A stretch of DNA of 64,000 nucleotides. It comes from Gammaproteobacteria bacterium. GTDB lineage: Bacteria > Pseudomonadota > Gammaproteobacteria > SZUA-229. The notes below the pieces were generated by a model. That model did no database searches and was not told the DNA's origin. It saw only the letters and a program-made list of their open reading frames with translations. Numbering within the stretch: position 1 is the stretch's first letter; each line of letters begins with the position of its first letter. Below, piece by piece: positions 28,631 to 39,852 of this stretch. The position numbers were made by a program, and so were the translations under genes. The stretch is from NCBI GenBank assembly GCA_026195895.1, contig JAPHRO010000033.1, positions 1 through 64,000 on the forward strand, written 5' to 3'.

Positions 28631-31600
28631 TTAAGCCGCTTCCAGCAGTGCGTCCAGCAGTGATTCAAGATCCGCTGCCTTGGGTTTGACCAGCCAGAAA
28701 TCACAGATAAAGGTTTCGAAGTTATCCAGAATTTGCTGACCCCAGGCGCTACCGGTTTCTGCGACATAATCACTAATGATATTCCGCAGGTATTCACGGT
28801 GCGGCTCCATCAGTTCGGTATTCAAACGATGAATGTCCAGCAGTTCATGGTTATAGCGATCAACGAAGTTTTTCTCCTGATCCAGTACAAAGCCAAAACC
28901 ACCGGTCATACCCGCGCCGAAGTTAATACCGGTTTTGCCCAGTACGGTGATAACGCCGCCGGTCATGTATTCGCAACCGTGATCACCAACACCTTCGACG
29001 ACGGCTTTGGCGCCGGAGTTGCGTACGCCGAAACGTTCGCCCGCCAGACCCGCCGCATAGAGCGTGCCGCCGGTGGCACCATACAGGCAGGTATTGCCGA
29101 TGATGGTCGATTCATTGGTTTTGAACGCGCTGCCCTGTGGTGGGGTGATGGTGATCTTGCCGCCGGTCATGCCTTTACAGACGTAATCATTGGCGTCACC
29201 TTGCAGATGCATTTCCAGACCGCCCGCATTCCACACGCCGAAACTCTGGCCACAGGTGCCTTTCAGTTTCAGTTTGATGGGGTTGTCTGCCATGCCCTGA
29301 TTGCCGTGACGTTTGGCTATTTCACCGGACAGGCGTGCACCAATGGAGCGATCGGTGTTGCGCACTTCATAGCTGAATTCACCACCGGATCTGGTTTCGA
29401 TAGCGTTCATCGCATCGGCGACCATTTTTTCCGCCAGTTCGGCTTTATCGAACGGTTCATTGTGGGGCTCAACACAGAACTGGGCTTTATCTGCGGGAAC
29501 ACCGCCGTCAGATAGAATCTGCGATAAATCCAGTTTCGCCTGCTTGCTGGTGGCACCAGGCAGTACCTTGAGTAGATCCGTGCGGCCAATCAGGTCTTCC
29601 AGTCTGGCAATACCCAGTTTGGCCAGCCATTCACGGATTTCCATGCCGATGAAACGGAAGTAGTTCATAACCATTTCCGCTTCACCAATGAAGTGCTCCA
29701 TACGCAGCACTTTGTGTTGCGTGGCGATACCAGTCGCGCAGTTGTTCAGATGACAGATGCGCAGGTATTTACAGCCCAGTGCTACCATTGGGCCGGTACC
29801 GAAGCCGAAGCTTTCTGCACCCATGATGGCAGCCTTGATGACGTCCAGCCCAGTCTTCAGGCCGCCGTCCGTTTGCAGGCGAACCTTATCGCGCAGATCA
29901 TTGGCGCGCAGTGTCTGGTGGGTTTCGGTCAAGCCCAGCTCCCAGGGCGAGCCGGCATAACGAACTGAGGTGAGTGGGCTTGCGCCAGTACCGCCGTCAT
30001 AGCCGGAAATGGTGATCAGGTCGGCATAGGCTTTGGCTACGCCCGCGGCAATCGTGCCAACGCCGGCTTCCGCCACCAGTTTCACCGAGACCAGCGCACT
30101 GGGGTTAACCTGTTTCAGATCGAAAATGAGCTGGGCCAGATCTTCAATAGAATAGATATCGTGATGCGGTGGCGGTGAAATCAGTGCCACCCCCGGTGTT
30201 GCATAACGCAGGGTCGCGATCATCTTGTCGACTTTGTGACCGGGTAACTGACCGCCTTCACCTGGCTTGGCGCCCTGGGCTACCTTGATCTGCAGTACTT
30301 CAGCGTTAACCAGATAATGCGGTGTAACCCCGAAGCGGCCGGAAGCAACCTGCTTGATTTTCGACATTTTATCGGTATTGAAGCGAACCGGGTCTTCACC
30401 GCCTTCACCCGAATTCGAACGACCACCCAGACGATTCATCGCCTGGGCCAGAGCTTCGTGGGCTTCTGGCGACAGAGCGCCCAGTGACATGGCGGCTGAA
30501 TCGAAGCGTTTGAAAATATTTTCCAGTGGTTCTACATCATTGATATCGATGGCTTGAGTGTCGCCTTTGAGCTGGAACATATCACGCAAGGCAGCGGCAG
30601 GGCGCTCGTTGACGTGTCTGGCATAGACCAGGTAATCATCATAGCTGCCAGAGCGCACGGCTGTATGCAGGCTGTTGACCACGTCCGGATTGTAAGTGTG
30701 GTATTCACCGCCATGGACATATTTCAGCAGGCCGCCATGGGATATTTTCTTGCGGTTATCAAATGCCAGTTCGGTCAGCGCGCGGGTATCGGTTTCGAGT
30801 TCTGCAAAACCGGTGCCCTGTACCCGTGAGGTGGTGTCTTTGAAACACAGGCTAACCACTTCATCATGCAGGCCAACGATTTCAAATAACTGAGCGCCAC
30901 GGTAGGAGGCGATGGTCGAAATACCCATTTTTGAAGTGATCTTGAACAGGCCTTTATTGATGCCTTTACGGTAATTTTCACCTAGCAGCTGGATGTCCGT
31001 TTCTTTGATTTCACCCGAGTTCACCAGGTCGACCAGCACTTCATAAGCCAGGTAAGGATAGATGGCCGTTGCGCCGTAACCGAGCAATACGGCGAAGTTG
31101 TGCGGATCACGTGCTGTGGCAGTTTCTACAATAATATTGGCATCGCAGCGCAGGCCTTCTTCAATCAGGCGATGATGCACGGCACCGGTGGCCAGCAGGG
31201 CATGGACCACCAGTCTATCTTTGGCGATATTGCGATCTGATAATACCAGTACCACCTTGCCGCCCTTGATAGCATTAGCCGCCTGCTCGGTGATTTTATC
31301 CAGCGCGGTTTTAATATCGATGCTGCCGTCGAAACACAGATCAATGATCTCGTGACCATAGTGATCGCCATCCAGGCTCAGCAGCTTACGGAATTTGCCT
31401 TCCGATAAAACAGGTGAGCTGATCACCAGGCGATTGGCGTGATCTTCGGTCTCCTTGAATAGATTACGTTCGCGGCCCAGACAGGTTTCCAGTGACATAA
31501 CCACCGCTTCACGAATCGGGTCGATTGGCGGATTGGTGACCTGGGCAAATTGCTGGCGGAAATAATCGAACAATGAACGCTGTTGTGTTGACAGTACCGG

Positions 31601-33097
31601 GAAGGGCGTGTCATCCCCCATGGAGCCGATAGCTTCCTGACCGGCTTCGGCCAGGACCCGGATAACCTGATCCCGTTCTTCGAAGCTGACCAGGAACTGT
31701 TTTTCAAAAGTATTCAGGGTGGACTCATCCATGGGTTCGGTGGACAGGGGTTCACCTTCCAGGGCTGATACCAGATGGCAGCAGTTTTTGGCCAGCCATT
31801 TACCATAGGGTTGAGCAGATTTTAGCCGGTTGTCGATATCTTCCGGTAGCAGCAGTTTGCCGGTTTCGGTATCGGCAGCAATCATCTCACCGGGTTTCAG
31901 GCGGCCTTTGGCAACCACATCTTCAGGCTGGTAATCGTAAACGCCGATTTCAGAAGCCAGAGTAATATGGCGATCTTTAGTGATGACATAACGCGCCGGG
32001 CGTAAGCCGTTGCGATCCATGGCGCAGCAGGCGTGGCGACCATCGGTGAGTACAATACCGGCCGGGCCATCCCAGGGCTCCATATGCATGGAGTTGTATT
32101 CATAAAAGGCACGCAGCTCAGGGTCGAGGTGCTCCACATTTTGCCAGGCGGGCGGCACCAGCAAACGCATGGCGCGGAATACATTCACGCCACCGGCAAG
32201 CAGGGCTTCCAGCATGTTATCCATGGAGCTGGAATCTGAGCCTGACATATTCACCAGTGGACGTAAGGAATCCATCTCCGGCAGCAAATCACTTTTAAAT
32301 TTGAAGGCGCGTGCCTGGGCCCAGTTGCGGTTGCCCTGTACGGTGTTGATTTCACCATTATGGGCCAGATAGCGGAATGGCTGGGCGAGACGCCATTGTG
32401 GCCAGGTATTGGTGGAGAAACGCTGATGGAAGACGCACAGTGAGGTTTCAAATTTTTCGTCGTTCAGGTCTTTATAGAAAACCGGCAGGTTTTCCGGCAT
32501 CACCAGACCCTTGTAAGACATCAAACGAGTCGACAGGCTGGGGATATAGAACATGTCGTCCGATGATTCGATGGCAATTTCAGTGCGACGACGCGCGACA
32601 TACAGCTTGCGCTCCATTTCATCCTGATCCATGCCATCAGCGGCATTAATAAAAATCTGCTGGATATCGGGCAGGGTGCGCAGCGATTCTTCACCACAGG
32701 CTTCTGGATTAACCGGTACTTCACGCCAGCCGGCGATATGCAGTCCCAGCAGTGACAACTGACTGGCCAGTTCTTTTTTGGCAGCATCAGCCAGTGCAGC
32801 ATCGGTATTCAGGAATACCAGGCTGGAGGCATAGATATCGTCCAGGTCGATGCCGGCTTCAGCAGCAACGTTACGGCAGAATGAGTCCGGCTTTTTAATC
32901 AGCAGGCCACAGCCGTCGCCAGATTTACCGTCGGCGGCGATGGCGCCGCGGTGAGTCAGGCGGGCCAGGGCGTGGATTGCGGTATTCAGCAGCCAGTGAC
33001 TGGGCTTGTTGTCCATCTGGGCAATCAGGCCAAAACCACAGGAATCTTTTTCAAAAGCCGAATTGTACAGTCCAGAAGTTGGAATTCTGTTGCTCAT
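28631..33097 (-). CDS. gltB: glutamate synthase large subunit
   Basis: [11 protein letters not shown]-terminal Cys nucleophile; [10 protein letters not shown]; 1488 aa. Confidence 0.97.
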   Translation of the reverse strand: MSNRIPTSGLYNSAFEKDSCGFGLIAQMDNKPSHWLLNTAIHALARLTHRGAIAADGKSGDGCGLLIKKPDSFCRNVAAEAGIDLDDIYASSLVFLNTDAALADAAKKELASQLSLLGLHIAGWREVPVNPEACGEESLRTLPDIQQIFINAADGMDQDEMERKLYVARRRTEIAIESSDDMFYIPSLSTRLMSYKGLVMPENLPVFYKDLNDEKFETSLCVFHQRFSTNTWPQWRLAQPFRYLAHNGEINTVQGNRNWAQARAFKFKSDLLPEMDSLRPLVNMSGSDSSSMDNMLEALLAGGVNVFRAMRLLVPPAWQNVEHLDPELRAFYEYNSMHMEPWDGPAGIVLTDGRHACCAMDRNGLRPARYVITKDRHITLASEIGVYDYQPEDVVAKGRLKPGEMIAADTETGKLLLPEDIDNRLKSAQPYGKWLAKNCCHLVSALEGEPLSTEPMDESTLNTFEKQFLVSFEERDQVIRVLAEAGQEAIGSMGDDTPFPVLSTQQRSLFDYFRQQFAQVTNPPIDPIREAVVMSLETCLGRERNLFKETEDHANRLVISSPVLSEGKFRKLLSLDGDHYGHEIIDLCFDGSIDIKTALDKITEQAANAIKGGKVVLVLSDRNIAKDRLVVHALLATGAVHHRLIEEGLRCDANIIVETATARDPHNFAVLLGYGATAIYPYLAYEVLVDLVNSGEIKETDIQLLGENYRKGINKGLFKITSKMGISTIASYRGAQLFEIVGLHDEVVSLCFKDTTSRVQGTGFAELETDTRALTELAFDNRKKISHGGLLKYVHGGEYHTYNPDVVNSLHTAVRSGSYDDYLVYARHVNERPAAALRDMFQLKGDTQAIDINDVEPLENIFKRFDSAAMSLGALSPEAHEALAQAMNRLGGRSNSGEGGEDPVRFNTDKMSKIKQVASGRFGVTPHYLVNAEVLQIKVAQGAKPGEGGQLPGHKVDKMIATLRYATPGVALISPPPHHDIYSIEDLAQLIFDLKQVNPSALVSVKLVAEAGVGTIAAGVAKAYADLITISGYDGGTGASPLTSVRYAGSPWELGLTETHQTLRANDLRDKVRLQTDGGLKTGLDVIKAAIMGAESFGFGTGPMVALGCKYLRICHLNNCATGIATQHKVLRMEHFIGEAEMVMNYFRFIGMEIREWLAKLGIARLEDLIGRTDLLKVLPGATSKQAKLDLSQILSDGGVPADKAQFCVEPHNEPFDKAELAEKMVADAMNAIETRSGGEFSYEVRNTDRSIGARLSGEIAKRHGNQGMADNPIKLKLKGTCGQSFGVWNAGGLEMHLQGDANDYVCKGMTGGKITITPPQGSAFKTNESTIIGNTCLYGATGGTLYAAGLAGERFGVRNSGAKAVVEGVGDHGCEYMTGGVITVLGKTGINFGAGMTGGFGFVLDQEKNFVDRYNHELLDIHRLNTELMEPHREYLRNIISDYVAETGSAWGQQILDNFETFICDFWLVKPKAADLESLLDALLEAA

Positions 33098-33210
33098 AAA
33101 GTCGTACCGTAACGAAATATTTGGATCATTAAGACGGGTTTCTACCCGGCAAAAGGGCAGAAATTTTACCCTCTTGAGCAGGTATGTTCAACAACGGTGA
33201 AGCAAGGGTA

Positions 33211-34833
33211 TTATTTTCCAGCCACTTTGTGTATCGAGGCGATGCTTTTTACCCAGGGTCTGGCTTTTTGCAGGTCTGCCGGAAGGCGCGTAATCGATTG
33301 GCGGGCGATGTCGCGATCGGTATAAATACGATGCACCAGAACATACCAGGGTTTGCCTTTCAGCCATGTTTTGTACCAGGCACTGTCCTGGCCTAACTTG
33401 TGACGTTTGGCGAATTTAACTAGGGTCGCGGGATCGCGGGCACCGAGAATTTGTAAAGTCCAGTTTTTAGCGTCCTGTTTTTTTAGCCAGTTGACGTCAT
33501 GCACACCCAGTGCTGATAGTGCCGCCAGAGCCGGGTCTTCTGCGACTGCCGTATTTTTTATCGGTTGGACCGGTTCAGGTTTGATAATCGATGCTGGCGC
33601 TGGTTTCACCGGTATCGGTTCCGGGGCGACTGTGTCTTCTAGTACCGGAGCTGGTTTTTCTTTCTGTTCGGTTAGCGTTATTGGTTGCGGCGCTGCTGGA
33701 ACGGGTGGCGATGCGGGTTTTTCAATTTCTGCTTGCGTAGCTGTCTGAATGGTTTCAGCTATTGTTTCTTTAACAGGATCACTTGCTGGTTGTTCGACTG
33801 TCGGAGTCGTATTTTCTGCAGAGTTGATTGTTTCAATAGTTTCATTTGCGCTAGCAATTGGCTCGGCTGCATTTGTGTCTTCTATGACGGTTTGCTCGAT
33901 AATGGGCGTATGTTTTTCCTGTATGATTTCCGGCGGTTGAAAAGCCTGCTGTTCGGCGGTTTGAAAAAACGTAAATGCCATATAACCGAGAGCAGCGAGT
34001 ACAAGCAGTACAGTAACAATGACCAGCACTAATTTAGCGGATAACCGATTCGAGCCTGTTTTCTTTCTGGTCAGGCGTTCGAGATAATTGACGGCAACAG
34101 CCATTATGTCGGCAGGGGTGCCGGTTGTTTTCTTGAATATGGCCTGGACGCTGTCGCTATTCAGTATGGGTTCTTTTGCATATCCCGCTAAAATTAATTT
34201 GTGATTAATAAAAGCATTTATCTGCTTGGGTGTGTATGCCGGTAATTCCAGTAGATATCGCTGATTGGCCTGAATGTCCGTTATTTGTTCAAGCGTTCTG
34301 GTCATGCCGGTGTTGGCCAGCAATAAAATCTTTAATTTAGTTTCATGCTCGATTTCGAGCTGTTTCTGGTAGCGGATCAGTTCCTGCAGGGTTGTGTCGC
34401 TCAATATATGGGCGTCGTCAATAATGATAACCGGTGTCTGATCGAAAACCTGTAAATGCTTTAGATTGTCCTCTAGATGATTGGCATCGCCCTGATCCTG
34501 AAGATGAATGGAAATTTTTTGTTGAATCTGAACCAGGGTATCGTTTGCTTCGGCGTGAATAGATAATAATTTTAAGTTCGGAACTTCATCCTGGATAAGA
34601 TGACGGAACATGGTGGTTTTGCCGCTGCCCAGATCACCCTCAATTATTAGAATCAGATCACTGAACTGTAAATGATGTTTGATGGTTTCAAATAACTGGT
34701 CGAGACTGGCATCGGTGAAAATCGCATCTGCCGATAAAATGTTCGAAGTAAATGGTTGTTGCGATAGACCAAGAAATTCCAGAGCCTGGGGGCTTAGTGA
34801 AAGCGTGTCCTGATTATTTTGATTTTTTGCCAT
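33211..34833 (-). CDS. AAA ATPase with C-terminal SPOR domain (DamX/ExeA-like)
   Basis: Walker A GDLGSGKTT, Walker B VIIIDDAH, TM segment, Pro/Glu-rich linker, C-terminal SPOR-like WTLQILGARDPATLVKF. Confidence 0.85.
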   Translation of the reverse strand: MAKNQNNQDTLSLSPQALEFLGLSQQPFTSNILSADAIFTDASLDQLFETIKHHLQFSDLILIIEGDLGSGKTTMFRHLIQDEVPNLKLLSIHAEANDTLVQIQQKISIHLQDQGDANHLEDNLKHLQVFDQTPVIIIDDAHILSDTTLQELIRYQKQLEIEHETKLKILLLANTGMTRTLEQITDIQANQRYLLELPAYTPKQINAFINHKLILAGYAKEPILNSDSVQAIFKKTTGTPADIMAVAVNYLERLTRKKTGSNRLSAKLVLVIVTVLLVLAALGYMAFTFFQTAEQQAFQPPEIIQEKHTPIIEQTVIEDTNAAEPIASANETIETINSAENTTPTVEQPASDPVKETIAETIQTATQAEIEKPASPPVPAAPQPITLTEQKEKPAPVLEDTVAPEPIPVKPAPASIIKPEPVQPIKNTAVAEDPALAALSALGVHDVNWLKKQDAKNWTLQILGARDPATLVKFAKRHKLGQDSAWYKTWLKGKPWYVLVHRIYTDRDIARQSITRLPADLQKARPWVKSIASIHKVAGK

Positions 34834-34850
34834 GGTCTATATGAATCTTG

Positions 34851-36038
34851 TTATGGAATTAAATTAACAAATGATAGCTGCCGGGGATTAAAAATGCGCT
34901 CATATTCAACAATGGCATATCGATCGGTCATGCCGGCAATATAATCCGCAATGCCTCGGGCTATACCTGTGTCGCCCATTTTTTCTTTCAGGTCATTACA
35001 GTGATGTTTGGCGTCGGGGGGTAAAATATTGACGTCATCCATGAAGGCTTCAAATAATGCAGTCAGTACGTTCATCGCTTTTTTAGTCATGCGTGTTACG
35101 CGGTAATGACGATAGAGGTTTTCCCTTAGAAAACGTTTGAGCTCCAGGTTCTGTTGCTGCACGTCTTCACTAAAGCCAATGAGATAATGGGCTTGCTGTC
35201 TGGCTTCATCCGGGTGGCTTAAATTGAGCTGTAAAAGTTTTGCCTTACTCGTTTCAATCAGGTCCACCACCATACGATTGATCATACGACGAATGATTTC
35301 ATGTATCTGTCGGCGTTCATTCAGGTCAGGATAGAGTTGTTTAACTTTATCATGTTGATCACGAAATAATTGCGTATCCAGTAACTGCTTTATGTTGATG
35401 AGACCGTAGCGAATGCCGTCATCAATGTCGTGATTATTATAAGCAATTTCATCGGCGTGATCGCAGACCTGTGCCTCCAGACTGGGCTGGTTTTTTGCCA
35501 GGAAACGCTGCCCGAGTTCGCCCAGGTGTTTGGCGTCTTTGGCCGAGCAGTGCTTAAGAATGCCCTCTCTTGATTCATAAGTCAGGTTCAGGCCAGGGAA
35601 TTCAGCATATTTTTCTTCCAGCTCATCGACCACACGCAGTGACTGCAAATTATGTTCAAAGCCACCGTATTTTTTCATGCAGTGATTTAATGCGTCCTGG
35701 CCTGCATGACCAAATGGTGCGTGACCCAGATCATGGGCAATGGCGATGGTTTCAGTTAAATCTTCATGTAGATTCAGTTCGCGAGAAATAGAGCGTGCGA
35801 TCTGGGAAACTTCTAATGAATGAGTCAGCCGGGTTCTAAATAAATCGCCTTCATGATTCACAAATACCTGCGTTTTGTATTCTAATCGCCGGAAGGCTGC
35901 CGAGTGAATGATTCGGTCGCGGTCGCGTTGATACTGGTTACGATGAACAGGGTCAGCTTCAGCATGAATACGGCCTCGCGAGGTGCTTTCAGTGCACGCA
36001 TAAGGCGCGAGATTTCTGGGATCATAACCACTGTGCAT
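34851..36038 (-). CDS. dgt: deoxyguanosinetriphosphate triphosphohydrolase-like HD protein
   Basis: RRLEYKTQVF...THSLEVSQIARSI...AHDLGHAPFGHAGQDAL. Confidence 0.92.
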   Translation of the reverse strand: MHSGYDPRNLAPYACTESTSRGRIHAEADPVHRNQYQRDRDRIIHSAAFRRLEYKTQVFVNHEGDLFRTRLTHSLEVSQIARSISRELNLHEDLTETIAIAHDLGHAPFGHAGQDALNHCMKKYGGFEHNLQSLRVVDELEEKYAEFPGLNLTYESREGILKHCSAKDAKHLGELGQRFLAKNQPSLEAQVCDHADEIAYNNHDIDDGIRYGLINIKQLLDTQLFRDQHDKVKQLYPDLNERRQIHEIIRRMINRMVVDLIETSKAKLLQLNLSHPDEARQQAHYLIGFSEDVQQQNLELKRFLRENLYRHYRVTRMTKKAMNVLTALFEAFMDDVNILPPDAKHHCNDLKEKMGDTGIARGIADYIAGMTDRYAIVEYERIFNPRQLSFVNLIP

Positions 36039-36046
36039 GTTTCATC

Positions 36047-37123
36047 CTAATAGCTATCAGCAATAGTTTCCATTAATGCTTCCTGGGTGTAATCGCTGGT
36101 GACGACAGCCTTGCCAATATCTTTTAATAAAACCAGCTTCAGTACGCCATCGGAAACTTTTTTGTCTATGGCCATGAATTCCAGAAAACGTTTCGAAGTC
36201 ATTTTCTCAGGCGCCTTAACCGGCAGGTTGGCGCGTTCAACAATATCGATAACTCTATCGACGTCTGTCGGTTTTATCCAGCCGAGTTTTTCAGACATGC
36301 GGGCAGCCATGACCATGCCGCTGGCCACGGCTTCACCATGTAACCAGTTGCCGTAGCCCATACCTGTTTCAATGGCATGGCCAAATGTATGGCCAAGATT
36401 CAGCAGTGCGCGTTGGCCGGCTTCGGTTTCATCGGCGGCAACAACATCAGCCTTATTTTTGCAGCAGCGATCGATTGCGTAGGCAAGTGCGATAGTGTTT
36501 CGGCTAATCAGTTTGTCGATATTCTTTTCCAACCATTCAAGAAATTCGATATCCCGAATCAGGCCGTATTTGATAACTTCGGCAATGCCTGCGCTGAGTT
36601 CTCTATCTTCCAGGGTGTTTAATGTTTCCGTGTCAGCGATGACAGCCCGCGGCTGGTAAAAGGCGCCGATCATATTTTTACCCAGTGGATGATTAACCGC
36701 AGTTTTACCGCCAACGGAAGAATCTACCTGGGAAAGCAGGGTGGTGGGAATTTGAATTAAATGTACGCCGCGTTGATAAGTGGCCGCCGCAAAACCGGTG
36801 ATATCGCCAATCACGCCACCACCCAATGCGATAAGGGTTGTATTGCGATCAAACTGGTTGCTGAGCAGGCAATCATAAATCGTGTTGAGTGTTTCCTGGT
36901 TTTTGTATTTTTCACCATCGGGTAATACCAGGGTTTTGTATTTCAGGCCTGCGAGGGATTTTTCCACTTTATTCATGTACAGCGGGGCAACTGTTTCATT
37001 GCTGACAATAAGTGCACTGTTGCCTGGGATATGCTGGGTCAGTAATTCACTGCGATCCAGCAGGTTTTTTCCGATACAAATAGGGTAGCTCCGCTCACCC
37101 AGATTAACCTTTAAAGTGATCAT
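36047..37123 (-). CDS. aroB: 3-dehydroquinate synthase
   Basis: [41 protein letters not shown]. Confidence 0.96.
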   Translation of the reverse strand: MITLKVNLGERSYPICIGKNLLDRSELLTQHIPGNSALIVSNETVAPLYMNKVEKSLAGLKYKTLVLPDGEKYKNQETLNTIYDCLLSNQFDRNTTLIALGGGVIGDITGFAAATYQRGVHLIQIPTTLLSQVDSSVGGKTAVNHPLGKNMIGAFYQPRAVIADTETLNTLEDRELSAGIAEVIKYGLIRDIEFLEWLEKNIDKLISRNTIALAYAIDRCCKNKADVVAADETEAGQRALLNLGHTFGHAIETGMGYGNWLHGEAVASGMVMAARMSEKLGWIKPTDVDRVIDIVERANLPVKAPEKMTSKRFLEFMAIDKKVSDGVLKLVLLKDIGKAVVTSDYTQEALMETIADSY

Positions 37124-37659
37124 CTGTTGTTTTCGTTCTGATATGCTTTTAGTTTGTCAAGGATAACGGTTATTACCGATCGAATCGACTTTTCTCCGGT
37201 ATTTATGATGATATCGGCAGTCTCTCGATATAAAGGTTCGCGGATTTTCATCAGTTCCCTGAGTTTAGCTGCGGGATCGGCTGTTTGCAGCAGGGGGCGG
37301 TTCTTGTCGTGTCGCGTACGATCGATGAGGTGCTTGATATCGCTATGCAGATAGATAACCGTACCCCGTTCTTTCAGGTGTTTGCGGTTTTCTGCACTGA
37401 TAACCGCGCCACCACCCGTGGCCAGTACCAGGCCATTTTTCCGGGTCAGTTCATCAATAATTGATTCTTCACGCTTGCGAAAACCTGTTTCGCCTTCTTT
37501 CTCAAAGATTAACGGTATATCCGCACCCGTATGCTGTTCAATAGCATGGTCGCTATCCAGGAATTCCAGGTTAAGGCGTTTGGCAAGCTGGCGCCCCATG
37601 GTGGTTTTGCCTGCGCCCATAGGGCCGATAAGAAAGATGTTTTTAGTGTGATTACCCAT
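37120..37659 (-). CDS. aroK: shikimate kinase
   Basis: [30 protein letters not shown]. Confidence 0.95.
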   Translation of the reverse strand: MGNHTKNIFLIGPMGAGKTTMGRQLAKRLNLEFLDSDHAIEQHTGADIPLIFEKEGETGFRKREESIIDELTRKNGLVLATGGGAVISAENRKHLKERGTVIYLHSDIKHLIDRTRHDKNRPLLQTADPAAKLRELMKIREPLYRETADIIINTGEKSIRSVITVILDKLKAYQNENNR

Positions 37660-37700
37660 GACGGGCGATTGTATCGTGTTTATCTGGATTCACAAATAAT

Positions 37701-39074
37701 CTACTGTGATGCAGTATATATTTGCATATCAGACTCGGTGTCATCTGTTTTCTGGAAATTAATATTTGAATAAAAGGCGGTAATGTTGCCGGTAAGATTT
37801 GCGCTAGGATATGATATGTAATCGGTAAGTGCCAGGGTATCAGCTTCTGTTTCAATGATGGTTGAAATGTTCGATGCATCTGCGTTAACGCTCATAATAC
37901 GGGCCTGGTAATTGGTAGTAGTATAAGCACCCGTGGCAGGCAAAGTATCACAATAAATAATGCGAGAACCATCGCCAGACATGCTGAACATATCACTACC
38001 ATCAAAGGGCCAGCCTGGGCCGGTATAAAAAGCGGGTCGCCAGTCGGTAGTTAATTGGGTAACTGTGGCGCTGCCAATATTTACGCTGAATAATTCCACA
38101 GAATTGTCTGCATTAGAACCTGTAGGGTCACGGTCTGAACGAAACACAACTATATTGCTATCATTGCTAATGAAGATTTTTCCTGTGTCATTTGCGCCTG
38201 CGGTATCTGTGTGTATGGCAAGTCCCGTGCCGCCTGAACCATTGGACTGAATGGTATAAATTTCGGCATTACCATCGGCGTTACTCGCATCATTTAGCCA
38301 GTCTCCCTGACCGGTAAAAGCCAGAAGCCCGGTTGGGCTAACGTCTATCCAGCCAATACCCGTGCCGGTTCCGCCATTGCTGGTTTCCTGTGCAACACCT
38401 GATCCATCGGCATTGATAGAAAAAATCTGTAAATCATTGCCGCCATTGGCGCCTGCGTGATCCCCGGTTGATGCAAAATAAATGGAGCTACCATCGGTGG
38501 CAACGGCAGGCGGTGCATTGGTAATGGTGCCACCAGCGCTGGCAGTGGCAAGCTGGGTTAAGCCTGTACCATCCGAGGCCATAGTAAATATTGAAACATT
38601 GGCCGCGCCATTGGTGCCAAGCGGATCCTGTGTGCCAGCCCACGCGATTTGTGAGCCATCCGCAGATAGAACAAGCTCTGTGTAAGGGAGGCCTGAGCTG
38701 GCGGCTTTCATTCCTGGGTTAGCCAGCGTAAAGGACGAGATTTGTGAAACTGCACTACCGATGATGGTAAAAATTTGTTCAATATTATCTGGATTGCTTC
38801 CGGTGTCCATTTGAGCACTGAAAACAATGATATTCCCATCGTCAGATTGCAGGACATTTCGAATATGGTTTGAGGTTTGTGCGGTAGTAATGCCGGTTTT
38901 GATGACAACATTTGGGAGATCGTTGGGGCCGCTACTGCTGCCGCCACCACCACCGCCACCGCCGCCGCCACCGTCACCACTGCCACCGGAGCCGCCGCTG
39001 CCAATAAAAGGGCTGTCTCCGCTGGCGCAGGCAAGTAAGGAGGCAGTTAATAAGATGAGTAATATTTGACGCAT
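37701..39074 (-). CDS. putative lipoprotein: poly-Gly linker plus TolB/PD40-like beta-propeller
   Basis: Lipobox LLACASGDSPF, GGSGDGGGGGGGGGGGSSS linker, repeated SADGSQIAW / NADGSGVAQ-type blades. Confidence 0.75.
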   Translation of the reverse strand: MRQILLILLTASLLACASGDSPFIGSGGSGGSGDGGGGGGGGGGGSSSGPNDLPNVVIKTGITTAQTSNHIRNVLQSDDGNIIVFSAQMDTGSNPDNIEQIFTIIGSAVSQISSFTLANPGMKAASSGLPYTELVLSADGSQIAWAGTQDPLGTNGAANVSIFTMASDGTGLTQLATASAGGTITNAPPAVATDGSSIYFASTGDHAGANGGNDLQIFSINADGSGVAQETSNGGTGTGIGWIDVSPTGLLAFTGQGDWLNDASNADGNAEIYTIQSNGSGGTGLAIHTDTAGANDTGKIFISNDSNIVVFRSDRDPTGSNADNSVELFSVNIGSATVTQLTTDWRPAFYTGPGWPFDGSDMFSMSGDGSRIIYCDTLPATGAYTTTNYQARIMSVNADASNISTIIETEADTLALTDYISYPSANLTGNITAFYSNINFQKTDDTESDMQIYTASQ

Positions 39075-39136
39075 GGTTTATTTTTAGAGTCTGAAAATGA
39101 TTTGACGGAGATGGCCAAAATATTAATGAAAATTAA

Positions 39137-39823
39137 TTATGGTGTTTCAAGCATGTCCATTCGGCTTATATCTAGAATATAGATTCTAGTTTCATTGCCG
39201 CAAAGAGTTGAATGTGCACAGCCATCGCCATTATATGCACCATTTGCAGGTGTGTGGCCGCCACTATTGTCAACATCAATGACAACATCAGTAGCCGGGG
39301 TATAAACGCCATCATGGTTAAGGTCCTCAAACGGCTCTGGCAGGTCTCTAAGGAATGTATTGCCATCACCATCGTCAAAATAACCGTTACCATTCAGATC
39401 GATAAATGATTCTTCGCCGAGAGTATAGGCAGTGACGGAATTGAGTAGATCTCCCGGAATAAAATTAAAATTACCATTACTCGTCCATTTGACCGAGCAG
39501 GAGCCATTGCTTATTTCACAGCTATTTGCATCCAGTGTTCCCCATTGCGATCTAATATGAACGGTTCCGCCTGTAACCAGCGCATTGTTTCTATCAGCGG
39601 CCACAATGGTTATCGTAACTTCAACATCAGCGTGGCCTGCGTCATCCTGGTCAATAACGATTGGATTCGGTTCATCAAAAAATATACTAAAATTTTTATC
39701 TGCAATGATATTGGTTGATGATGATGCGGCACCGGTTCCAAACGGGCTGTCATCCGAACTGGCACAGCCCGCCAGAACAGATGTCAAAAGTAGCGATGTT
39801 ATAATTTTAAGCTGTTGGTTCAT
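39137..39823 (-). CDS. putative lipoprotein with Ig-like region and Asp/Asn-rich, probably Ca-binding loops
   Basis: Lipobox VLAGCASSDDSPFG; DLNGNGYFDDGD and DLNHDGVYTPATD loops. Confidence 0.65.
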   Translation of the reverse strand: MNQQLKIITSLLLTSVLAGCASSDDSPFGTGAASSSTNIIADKNFSIFFDEPNPIVIDQDDAGHADVEVTITIVAADRNNALVTGGTVHIRSQWGTLDANSCEISNGSCSVKWTSNGNFNFIPGDLLNSVTAYTLGEESFIDLNGNGYFDDGDGNTFLRDLPEPFEDLNHDGVYTPATDVVIDVDNSGGHTPANGAYNGDGCAHSTLCGNETRIYILDISRMDMLETP

Positions 39824-39852
39824 TACTAAACTCCAAACTGAATCAGGTGCAG

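Noticed and set aside
28733-29515. 260-aa ORF antisense to gltB
   Set aside because: Shadow ORF produced by codon bias of gltB; the gltB frame is unambiguous.
33407-34032. Overlapping + strand ORFs opposite the DamX-like gene
   Set aside because: Arise from the repetitive Pro/Glu/Ala linker; no independent start signals or domains.
38936-39006. Short repeated CCACCGCC pattern as a possible CRISPR-like or regulatory repeat
   Set aside because: It is an in-frame glycine-codon tract within a lipoprotein gene; no spacer structure.
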